This document shows positions 36,401 to 47,370 of a stretch of DNA of 64,000 nt, in pieces. Where the stretch lies: positions 5,338,374 through 5,402,373 of the forward strand of contig JAINUG010000048.1 in assembly GCA_029706075.1 (NCBI GenBank), written 5' to 3'. Every line of letters begins with the position of its first letter. Within the stretch, counting starts at the first letter, position 1. The translations under genes and the position numbers were made by a program. This DNA comes from Aldrovandia affinis (lineage: Eukaryota > Chordata > Actinopteri > Notacanthiformes > Halosauridae). The notes under the pieces are model-generated. The model saw only the letters and a list, made by a program, of their open reading frames with translations, had not been told where the DNA came from and ran no database searches.

Positions 36401-39400
36401 GAGAATCTGGTTATTTGTGTTTCATGCCGAATCGCCCAAAGTCGGGAGCTCCAGACTCAGACATGTGCATCTTCCCATGAAGGTTTTATAGCTGGATGGA
36501 ATCATCTCCTGAAGTGAAACACAGGGCTCCCAGTTCTGTGTGCTGAATGGAGTATGCAGTGGAGTGTTCTGTGTGCAGTGGTGGTCTATTTACCTAATTC
36601 ACAATTGCAAGAATATTTTCTGATATTTATAGGAGCAATTCATGTAACTCACTAGGGTACAGGAGCACCATTGTGTCTGGGACTGGAACCCGCGGTTCCA
36701 AACCCTGTTGGCTGTGGAGAAGAGTTGTGTAGAATTTTCGGTTTCACTCCTGAGTGTCAGATGTGTCAGCATGGATGAGTTAATGTTGGATGATGTTGGT
36801 AAAGATGTGTGAGTGATCATTCAGTCATGGAGGAACTGGGGGGGGGGCGGAAACTTGAGGGTCGTAACAAAGGGCTCTCCATCTCTGTTAGAAGAAATTA
36901 GACATGTACCAAGAGTGGATCAAAACAGAAAAAAACTGTTAGAGGACAAATTTTATCATTTTAGAATATTATTCTGGGCATGGATATGAGCCTTAGCCAG
37001 ATGATAATGTTAACATGTTATGTAGACTTTTCTTTTAGGGCATTTGTGGCAGTAGCTCAGTGAAAAGCCCCGCGTAGAGACCTTGAGACTGGAGAGGCAT
37101 GCTTTAGTTTGCATGACAAGAGGCTTTGGGAGAATGTGGCTCACAGCATCACTGAAGAATCAAATAAACAGATATAAACTAACCAGGCTGTCTCCCTCAT
37201 TTAGAAAGCACTGCCCGTAGTGCGATGGCTCGAGGCCGAACCAGAACCTTTCCCTTTTGGAAACACTCTCACGGGATGACGACGGAAGGAAAATAAACTC
37301 CTCTCAGGACGGGGGGGTTCAGAAGCAACGGGATTCTCCCATCCAGGAGACAATGCTCCGGAGGGACGTTTCCAATTAGGAGTCAGTTTGTTGTTATACA
37401 CGAAGAGGGCACTGTTATATCCATGTATTTTCTTAACATCCATGCCTTTTTCTTGTATCATCGTATGTCGTCATCGTGTCTTTGTGAGAGCTACCAGCTG
37501 AAATGATTTCTGGGAGAAAAAAGGCAGGGTTAGGAAGGACCCATTTGGTACTCAGTGCTCATGCCACGAGCAGCAGTAGTAAAACCAAAATCATGGGGCA
37601 TCGGCACTCTGTTGAGCGTGAACCCATTCTGGCTAAGGAGCCTAAGCACCGTTAGACGCTATGTGCCTTTCGCAGCTTGTATCGGTGGGTAGAGTCGCTG
37701 TATAGCCGCTGACAGCGGGATATTGGAACCAGGAAGCCATATGGTTTGGTGTGTTACATCATGCATGCACTGGGCTGTCTCAACGCTGTGGCAATCTCCG
37801 GGACCGATACCAGCCAGAGATGAAATGGCTCCGGTCAGCTCCCTTACAGCTGTGCATCAGCCAGCTCCTCAGTACTAAATGTCCTCTTTCACATCAGTGC
37901 TTGATAACATCTAACGTCTCCCTCGTCAGATGACCTCCTCTGAAACTGTACGGGAGTCTATGGGCCAAGCTCCCTGCCAGTCCCGGCTCCCCCTGGCCTG
38001 TTTTCAGCCCCTCTCGTTTGAAGGGTGAACAGAACCAACGAGCCCTTTCATTCTTATCACCTCAATGACGGACGGCTCCAGAAAGAGGCAGAGATCTGAG
38101 CGAGGTCTAGCCTCCAGGCAGACCCCGGAATCTCTTGAGGTGTGTAACGCTGAGGCTGATCCTGGATCCACCCGGCCAGTCACATGAAATGTATATCATT
38201 ATTATTACTGGATGACTGTGCATAACCAGTTACAGATTCTGCTTTTTATCTGATTACATTTCATCTCAGAAATGACCTGCGGGTTATAATTCGCTTCGGC
38301 CAAAGCAATGACCTGTGACAAATAAGGTGAAACCGTACACCAAGAGTTGGACTGCTAACTCCTGAGGCAGTGGCGTTCCTGGGGTTTGCAGAGTATTTAG
38401 GATTCCTGTTTGTGCCATTGGGGGGGATCTCTGGAGGTCCCAACACCTGGGCTCTGTCTGTCGAGGTAGCCAGAGTGAGAAATCATTTCACAACTAACCA
38501 CAATGGGGTGGAATAGGTCGTCTGTTGTCTTTATTTTGATTTTTTTATTAAACGTACACTGAATCGATTACATTTTGGAGGACATTTATCCCCAAGCTTT
38601 CACGACCCCCACCCCACCCCCTCCACCAACACCCCATCACTTAATAACCAGTGCAGAAAGCACGTGCAACAGAACTCAAGCATAAAGAGCCACATCAATT
38701 TTCACTGCACTGCATTACAGCCCTCCAGTCTCTCTGCATTACTGTAAATTCCATCGGTACAGGCAATATGAGTTCAATTAAGATTGCCGTGGCTCCTCTA
38801 ATCTCCCGTAGATTCCAGAGAAGCCAGGCCTTTGTCCCTGGGATGTTAGTGGTGTACGCGTGAGGGTTATGCTCTGGGTCCTGGAATGTTAACGCTTTTC
38901 CGCTCCAGCATCCCTCAGCGGCCCGTTGTCATCTCAGATTCAGAACTCGTCTTTTGATGTTAATCAGAAACTTTTCATTTTCTTCTATTCAACTCACCCG
39001 CCAACCCCCCACCTCCGTCACTCAAGCTGGTAATGATTCTGTTTCTTCCTCTAGTGAAAACACTCCCAGGGACGGGAGTGATGGAGACGTGTGTCCCACA
39101 ATTCACCTCCCTTCCTGCCCCCCCACCCCAAAAAAAAAAAATCTCCAACCATGCTACATCATTACATCTCTGTTTTGCAGTGATCCCTCAAAAATAATTT
39201 TCAGGGCGAAAACGTCTATCTGTTTCTAAGCCCATCACCCCAGCTCATTAATTCCTCCTTCGTGTTAATTTCCCCTTTTGTACTCCCCTTTTAGTATCCA
39301 TCTCCTCACTCTTCCTGGTGTGGGGGCCTCCAAATCAGGTCCACTCCATAAGCCCCACCCACTGACCTTAAGAATAAGAGGGGTGCCTCCACCCACACCA

Positions 39401-40424
39401 ACATCCTGCTTGTCCTATGGATAGCAAATAAATTAATCAGATACAGCGGTCCCCTTTTTAACTCCGCGTCCATCAAGCCGGGGAGCCGCTCAGCAAACAT
39501 TCTTTACATCCCGGCTGGGAAGAAGAAGAAGGCCCAGCTGGTCCGACGCTGAGACGCTAAGGTTAATGGGGAAATGGGGTCGGCTTTGAACCCATGTCCA
39601 GAGTCCTGCATGAGTCCAACCCCACCTCCTGTAACACCAACAAACAGCACCGCATCCCATCGAATGTATTCCCCCTCCATACTCTCCAATCCGCCACCCC
39701 CACCCTCCATCAGCACCATGTCGCATGCAACTGTAAATGTGCACAGATTTTCAGCGCAATGCACGAACACCAGAGAATTTAAGCATAACTAGGGAGACAA
39801 GAAGATGCTGCGACGGCAAGTTTAAGGTCAAATCATACAAGCAGAAAGCAAGCTTTGACAGTGCTGTTGTAGTTTGACCATGCCAAATTGTGTGATCGTA
39901 ATAGGGATTACTAAAGCCTATTCAGCGCATGATCCGCTATTTATTATTAGACCTCTTTCATTCCCGACCCTCATCATGCAAACCTTCACCTCTAAACCAA
40001 AATCAAGTTAAGTTTAAACCCAAAAGCTTGTCTACACAGCCCACTCCTTTAAGTGGCTTTTGAAATTCTCCAGAATCAGTAGCTGCGATTCGCCTGGCCT
40101 GGGTCTGTTGATGTTTGCCAGTGTCGGCTGTCGGCGTGTTGTGGACTTGGGCCGCAGGTTAACAGTCTCCCTTAAATGCCGCAAGCCTTTCGCAGATGGC
40201 CCACAGACCGCAGCATCCCAGGCGTGAGCAGCCCAGCATGGGAGCCTGGCCTCTTACCCACACACTGCGAGTGGCCTTGCAGCAGGACCATGACCACGAC
40301 CGCAGTGGGGAAAGTGTGGGAAGGGAATGTTCTTGCCTTTCCTTGACTCTGTTCCACTGCTAATGGCGACTTCAGGTCCACTGCACGCGTTGCCTTCGGG
40401 TTTAATGCGAAAAAGCGCCACTGA
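36401..40424. other. Long non-coding stretch
   Basis: No gene or known repeat is recognised in 4 kb. Homopolymers occur at 36839-36847 (G) and 39129-39139 (A). The segment 39640-39760 is C-rich. Open frames up to 97 codons show no domains. Confidence 0.45.
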
Positions 40425-41075
40425 ATCAAATCAAATCAAGTTTATTTGTATAGCGCTTTTCACAACAGAATTGTCACAAAACGCTTAACAGAGGGGGAAC
40501 CCAGGCCTAGACCCCCCCAAAAGCAAGCCTAACGGCAACAGTGGCAAGGAAAAACTCCCTAGGTAGGGAGAAACCTTGGGAGGAACCAGACTAAAAGGGG
40601 GGAGCCCATCCTCTTCTGGCCGGCACAGGGTATGTCCAAAAAGACCATGTCATGGTCAGTCCAAGGTTAGTCTGAGTTAGGTAGTCAGCGGGGGGCTAAA
40701 CCACGCGGAGAGGGTCCAGATCCAGGAACTGGGGTTGGCGTGGGGGTGAGGGTTGATGGGGGCAGCTCACACTTCTCGCAGGATCTAGGGCTCGGGGGCA
40801 GGTGCCGAGGCAGAGAAGAGAACATGCAGTCAGAAAAAAAGCAGTGCTATAGCCAGTAGCACTATGTAAGAGCAGGGGAGCACAAGCATAGGAAATATAC
40901 AGTTAGCCCCAACAGGTGTAAGCTATGGCAGCATACCTATTAGGAGAGGGACAGAGAAAACATGCAGCCATGTGAGAGTTCCAAACAATCCACACCTGAA
41001 CCCCTCTGTCCTCTGTTGATGTCCTTCCCTCAAGCTGAAATTAAATATGTCTACCATTACCAAACCCCTGTCCCT
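40425..41075 (+). repeat. Teleost interspersed repeat, class uncertain
   Basis: The copy starts AAATCAAGTTTATTTGTATA with GCGCTTTTCACAA. It continues with GTGGCAAGGAAAAACTCCCT, GAAACCTTGGGAGGAACCAG and GGAGCCCATCCTCTTCTGGC, then GTGCTATAGCCAGTAGCACT and AGCATACCTATTAGGAGAGG. I recognise this ordered series as one of the most frequent dispersed sequences in teleost genomes. It has no open frame of note. The class is uncertain to me; it may be a retroelement UTR or a non-autonomous element. Confidence 0.7.
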
Positions 41076-43397
41076 GCCGCCCCCAGTGTATACAGAAAGC
41101 TTATTTATTTGGATACCTGTGTAAATAAAGAGGGGCCTTGAAATAATGAATCATCGAAATAGTGGTTAGTTTCCAAGATGCCAGTGAAAGGCTGTGAGAA
41201 AGCACCATTTTGGGTTTGGTTTATTTTTGTGTCCATCTAGAATTTAAACCTCCTATTACTAAATGTGTTAATTATTGCCACTTTCTTATGTGAACATTTA
41301 TTGTGTTTATTGTAGAATAAAAAATATATATCTTCTATAATATATGCATAGATGCAGATACACATGTTGCAATAATTGTTAGGCTGTCTATTAAACAGTA
41401 CAGTGTATTTATTTCTGACTTTTATACATTCAAAGTATATTAATTTTTATGGGGATTTTGCATTCTGTGGGAGGACATCTTAAGACCATGATACTCATAC
41501 TGGGTGAGAGACGTAAACATTCATGCGAAGCAGAGGGGCTCTACACACGCAGAGGCCCGTGATCAGGCCTCGCGCTTCCTCACTGTCAGTTTAGCGGTAC
41601 ACAATATTAAACCATCTCTCCCTTATCTTCCCACCTGTGCTGCTTGTGCAACCACCATGATGTGTTATCGTGCATAATTGACCTTCTCCGTTACTTAGTA
41701 TTCCATCACCATGGCTCCTGCAACTCCTCCACTTGGGTGCTGCGCCTCCAATCAGCAACCGTGGTTGAAATTTATCGAACGGCTTAGGAACCCCGAGGCG
41801 GCTGGTATGATAATTAGTCCTGGGGAAAGCCCAGGGTGTTCTACAGTTTTATTCTGGGCACGCCTTTAATCCCTTGAAATACTGTCTGGTTTGGTTTGTG
41901 GCTGTTGAGAGGAGCATGGGGTTGGATGACTCAACATTTTCTCATGAAACTGAAGACAAGACCGTGTCCAACGGGTGGCTGGTGTTCTTCTACTCCTCCA
42001 ATGACCCCCTTAAATGGAGCCTGTGTGGAGATAGAGTGGAGATGGATAAATCCCTTTGAGTTTCGCGAAGGGCATTGCGATTGGTGCCACATTTCCCCAT
42101 GTAAGAGCAAGACGGGGTGCTCTTCCACGCAGTAAAGGTAGAGCAAGCACACAAAACGGCACTGATCCTATTTCTGCTCTTCTGTGAGTAGTGGCTCTTC
42201 AATATCTGGATGTTGTTGTTTAGCCATTTTAGAGAAATTAAGCTACTTGCCTCTTGTTCACTACATTAGCTAACCTTTACCTCAGATGACAGTTTGAGAG
42301 CAGCAAAAAAAAAGTTTAAATAACGGTTCAGATATGCAAATTGAGAGTTAAGTCCATGGGCTTGTGAATCGCAGGTTCGGTTTCAGTTTCAGAATCGTTA
42401 CACCCCTAACACCTGGCCTCTGATTGAGGCTAGCACTCCTGTAGGATTGTGTGGGCTGTGGTGTGTAAAACATTCAATGGCTCACAGAAAAGCACATTGA
42501 AGGTCTAACTGCATTGCTCCTTGCGCAGGTGCAGGCGGCACAGTGACGGCCACAATTGCCAGTTTCACATTTGGGAGGAAAAAAGTTATTTATAGAAGAG
42601 CTCTACAGTAATTTTCCTCTCCTCTTACTCATCTTGTGTCTGCTGTGATTGACACTGTCCTGAAGGGTGCTCCAAGGGTGCAAACCAACTCTGAACAAGA
42701 CCCAAGTACCACCAAATGAACAATAATTCAGCCCAATCTTATGCAGTGTAGCCTTTTCCACAATGGGATTGGCATGGTACATTCTGTGTAAAACACAGAG
42801 AAATAAATGCTACAAATGAAGTGCATTATAATCTGATTATTGATATGATATGGTACACAATGCACGAGAGAGGGCTCTAGATTGGTTTGAAGTTTAACAA
42901 TGAGTTATCTACATTTTTGTTGTATTGTTTGTTGTATGAGCGCACCACTGTAAACAAATACACTGCCTTGTCTTCATTTTATGAGTGTGTGTTGTGGTGT
43001 GTTTTCAGAGCCCAATGTGAACCGCACAGTGTAGTCAGACACATACTTTCCTCATTAGGTTGACTTGCGCTCCAGTCCTCTGGAAGCGAAGGTTTGCAGA
43101 TGTTCTTTGAATAGGCAGACACCAGTCAGGCTTGTTGTGAAATAAATGTTGCATTTTTTCCCCCATTAAACCTGTTGATGTTTAACGTTTTATATACAAA
43201 ACCATGCCGGTAGATCCAACCTCTAAACATTTAAACATCTTTAGATGTGCAACACATTGATGAAGTTAAACATTAATAAATATTTTTTGTAGCATTAAAG
43301 ATATTTCATCCAGTCTGTTCACGATTAGGAAATGATTTGCAAAATGACATCATTTTTCACGAGTGTCCACTTATGTCCAAAATCAAATCTGAAAGGA
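41076..43397. other. Non-coding stretch
   Basis: AT-rich single-copy DNA with no recognised gene. If the minus-strand segment at 43398-43447 is a terminal exon, part of this stretch to its left would be 3' UTR and downstream flank. No clear AATAAA is visible on the minus strand close by. Confidence 0.4.
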
Positions 43398-43447
43398 TCA
43401 GAAGCCGGTCGGCCTGCACACCAGCTCCACGAGGGTCTTCCCCAGGG
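43398..43447 (-). CDS. Candidate 3'-terminal coding exon, unknown product
   Basis: On the minus strand CATTGTTCTTACAG is a good acceptor ending just before 43447. The 50 nt that follow read (A)LGKTLVELVCRPTGF and then stop at 43398-43400. Nearly every codon ends in G or C (CTG GGG AAG ACC CTC GTG GAG CTG GTG TGC ...), which is typical of real vertebrate coding sequence and unlike the AT-rich surroundings. I do not recognise the protein. It lies on the same strand as the candidates at 57.2 and 61.2 kb, so all three might be exons of one gene transcribed right to left. No clear polyadenylation signal was found. It could still be a chance open segment. Confidence 0.35.
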
Positions 43448-43513
43448 CTGTAAGAACAATGTGTTTTAGACCAAACTCATCCTTTCCACAGGTTTGATTG
43501 ATTGCTTTGTAGG

Positions 43514-43621
43514 TACTGGAACATGTCCATAAAAACAAACCAGACGCTATTTGTGATCGGATACCGCAAAAAAAAAGCTGGTGTGGTCTGTGCACGCTGG
43601 AGCGGTTTGGGAATTCTCCAC
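43514..43621 (-). repeat. Copy 1 of a ~105-bp dispersed repeat
   Basis: Its reverse complement matches 46912-47018. The core from TTTTTTGCGGTATCCGATCA to GGACATGTTCCAG (58 bp) differs at only one position; outer parts drop to about 80%. Neither flank continues the match. It could be a small non-autonomous DNA transposon or the end of a larger one. Class unknown. Confidence 0.8.
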
Positions 43622-44833
43622 TTTTGTGTTGCAGCAAATGCTTGCTTGTGTGTTTGTAATTTGTGTGTGTGTGTGTTTCTACATGCGTATGTGTGTGTTT
43701 GCGTGCATGTAGCTGTATTTGTATTGTAAGTTGGGTCAAAGCTGCCCTTCGGGTACAAAGCACAAATGGTTTTACACCTGCTGCATCTTATTGCCCTGCA
43801 CTTTAAGTTGGGGGATGGGAGAGCTGTTTAGCCTGACAGAGCACGAATACAGAGAGAAAGATGACCACCCTGGGAGAGGTGCCTGGCGGCTCTGTGCAAC
43901 CAACGGGTGGGGTATGGATGAGCCAAAATGGACGTACCTAAATCTAAATAAGTGAGTGCAGTGCCGAATAACATTGAGATGGATGCATTCTGATCAGACT
44001 CCACATTGCGCTGTACAGAGAACTCTCCCCAATGTTTTCAATAATAAAAGCGTATCTCCATTATGGAGCACAAACTCAGGAAGCTTTGCACAGATCAGTG
44101 GAAGTAATATGATCTCCAGTGCTTTTGCAGGATTTATAGTCTCAGGAGGTATTCCCCAGTAAATATTACTGCATAGTCATTAAGTGGGTTTGAGTAAGTG
44201 CTTAAGCTGATGTTGGAAGAGGGGATTTAGATTTGTGTTTAAGGGGCACCGAACAGAATGCCGTTTGTTGCGCTCCCCCTCGAGGGCCTCGATTCGCCCG
44301 CCGGTTGTGAAATGTTGCTCGTTTCCCAACAGCTGGGAGAGTTTAGCTGCGCCGTTATAGGACAGCATGGGCTCTTGATAATAAATGGTACAACTTAATG
44401 TCACCTTCATGGGCGGTCTGTCTTTTATTAAACACTTATATACTGTGCATGCACAAGCTTCCATACAATTACCAGCGTCAATAAGACCACAGTGCACTTT
44501 TCATTTGCAATTACCTCTTGGTTACTATTCTACTTCATTATGTCCTGATAGCACTTGGTCCAGTTCACCCCAGTGAAGCACAGACACCCGAATCGCATTG
44601 CTCTGTCAGACAGACGTCTGGCTAATGAGCCAATGCCCTCATGCCCAATGCAAGCGGGACGTTCAATTTAGCTCTGCTTCATTTCCTCCTCACAGCTGGA
44701 TGCTGGGAATTTGCAGTGTCACACCACACACACACACACCATACACCCCACACGCACAGATACACAAGTCAAAGTCACCAATGGTTAAGTCAAATCATAA
44801 GTCATGAAAATCGAGTCCAAGTCCTACAATACT

Positions 44834-44877
<44 letters not shown>

Positions 44878-45708
44878 CACCATACACCCAGATGTGCACG
44901 CATGCACCCTGTAGTGTAACAAGAACAACTCACTTACTCCCATTCAAACTGCACACAATATACATCTTTCCAACAATTCATACAACATACAATACCTGTA
45001 TGCATTCCCACACTTACGTACACACCACACCAGTGGCAGCTGGTGAGCTAGGAATAGACGAGGACGAAATCTTACCTTTAAATCGACTATTTGGTCTCAA
45101 TCTGTTTTCATTTAATTTGCTTAATTAACAAGCGGGCCAAGTAATTGAATAATCCATTGGTGAGTAATCATAAAGCCCCTCCTTAATTGTGTCTCACATT
45201 CTTTCTTCACGTCACATTAGAGAAAGTAAATATCAATGAATCATTATAGAGAAAAGGCTATGCTTTTAACTTAAATCCTCTGTTAACTGCATAGTGCACT
45301 AGGTTTGAAAAAGGTGCAATAAAGCCTAGCAAACAAACGTCAGTTTGGTGAAAACTTTGGTGCTTTTTCATGAGCATTAAATGACCAGATCTGCACAGAT
45401 CACATGAAAGGATATTTACGAAGTTAATATTTCTTGAATTTGAGTGGGCTACATTCATCCACAAGTTCAGATAATCTGTAGATATAAGCAAATGCTAAAT
45501 CATTTTGTGATGTGATGAAAAATGCTATCACAAGATAAAATTGGTCATCTAGACCTATTGGTATTGATTATTCAGCCAATTAATAGCTTGATTGATAATT
45601 AAGGAATGTAAACGTAAACAGGTTGAGAGTAATCATCGATTTAAAGATATGTGGTTCATCCTCCTCTATTTAAACCCAACGAATTGCTACTGCACTACAC
45701 TTTCCAAA

Positions 45709-45750
<42 letters not shown>

Positions 45751-46911
45751 CTACTCGCATGCCCTCAGCATGCCATGTGGCAGCTCTCTAATGTCTCTTT
45801 ACTGTTTAGTGAAGGAAAACGTCAAACGACAGCTGTGTTTCAGCAACATGATTACACAAATGTGACTTTTCCAACTAATTGAGAATACAAATCAGCGCCC
45901 CCCCCCCCAGATTAAATGTTCTGTACACGACAAGAACACAGGGAATTTTACTGGAAATCATTAAGGAAACGAGACATTTCCGACCACAGGGAACCAGAAA
46001 AAACAGTGAAAACAAAAATGTCAGAGTCTCAAGGGGGCGGGTCTTTGTGCGCGTGTTTGTGGTGAGAGTCAGCCCCAGGGGTCCGCAGGTGTGACATCAC
46101 ACTGTGCAGCCTCGTTAGTGTGCTGTGGGGATACCCTCTGTGCATCTTGCGTGGCCCCACTGCCACCACTCCAGCCTCCCACTACCGTGCCTCTCGGCTC
46201 TCGACGCAGCCACGCACTCATTCTCCAACGCGTTAAATTGCGTGTGCTGTCCTCGTTTCTCTCTCTCATTTGGCCTACCACAATGAAAACGTGACTCTGT
46301 TTCAACTCGTCTCCGGTTCTCCCCCTCTCCCCCTCTCGCTCAGTGGCCCCTCGAGTGTGGTCTCCATTCTGTCACACCTGATCTCATCAGATCTGAGGCA
46401 CCCATCAAGCCCCATCCCCCCCATTCTCCCTCCCCCCCCCTTCAACTCACGTGCACAGATACACGCCATCAAACAACCTCTACCTCTCCGCCCAACTTAA
46501 ACAAATAAGCACTCTCTGTTGTCCCATTAGCATTGATCAGTGGTGATTGGTATCAGGCCTGAAGCCACTCTGCTTTTGAGGTAATGCTGAAATGTTATAG
46601 TCACAGTTCCTCGTGACTATAAGCAGGCTTCAGCTCTGCCCCAGTTTCAGTCAACCGAACTCAGTGCCTCAACACCTCTCCACCTCAGGTTACATTTGCC
46701 TGTGAGCACAACGAGGAGTGCGGTTTAATACAGAGCGTTATATCAGGTCAGTGGGACTGTAACAGTGTGGAAATGTGTGGAAAACGCTGGGGCGCCAAAC
46801 AGAACCGCAAAAATTGCCCGAAAGTCAGGTGATGTTATTGGGTGGTATGCATCCTTCCCAATCTGGAAAGAGCACCTGGAAGCAATTGCGTTCCACGGGA
46901 CCGCTCAGCAG
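43622..46911. other. Non-coding stretch with CA arrays
   Basis: Microsatellites: CA-rich at 44721-44760, a (CA)n tract of about 20 units at 44834-44880, and another at 45711-45747. A C-run occurs at 45899-45909 and another at 46431-46440. The segments 44180-44560 and 45040-45200 have balanced composition with ATTA/TAAT cores and could be regulatory. No gene is recognised. Confidence 0.45.
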
Positions 46912-47018
46912 GGAGAATTACCCCAAACCGGTCCAGTACGCACAGCCTTCACCAGCTTGTTTTTTGCGGTATCCGATCACAAATAACGTCTGGTTTGTTT
47001 TTATGGACATGTTCCAGG
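46912..47018 (+). repeat. Copy 2 of the ~105-bp dispersed repeat
   Basis: This is the inverted counterpart of 43514-43621. The 245-codon open frame spanning 46775-47512 runs through it and the adjoining CpG-rich DNA. Because part of that frame is the repeat, I do not treat the frame as a gene. Confidence 0.8.
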
Positions 47019-47024
47019 ACTGCC

Positions 47025-47370
47025 TCTGTTTACACTGCGAGCGCTGCGCTGCACTCGCAAGGGAACGGGAAATCAGGGAGGGCCACAGGGGGCGCTCAGA
47101 GTGCCGTTGTCTGGTAGTTTGCGTCCCCAAGGTTGTCAGCCATTTTGGTGATGGCAAGCACGGGGCCCACCCCGCGCACATTTCGCGATTTCAAAGTCTG
47201 AAACCCCCAGCTTTTCAGCTCAGGAAAAGTCAAATTATTGCAGCGGCAGACCTGCTGGGCGAGCAGCCAAGCCCCCCTTCCGGGGGGAGAGGGCCCAGGA
47301 AACAGCCAAGGAGCCGGAGGTCTGGGCCACAGACTGGTCCGAGCGCCCCAGCTCGCCTGGGCTCTCTGCG
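47025..47370. promoter_or_regulatory. CpG-enriched segment
   Basis: CpG is frequent (about two dozen in 345 bases by eye) and GC is high compared with the AT-rich sequence on either side. It contains GGCCACAGGGGGCGCTC, a CTCF-site-like string with one base missing from the ideal spacing. On the minus strand the frame includes VLAITKMADNLGDANYQTTA before a stop at 47096, which I cannot identify. It may be a small CpG island or part of a young repeat. Confidence 0.35.
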
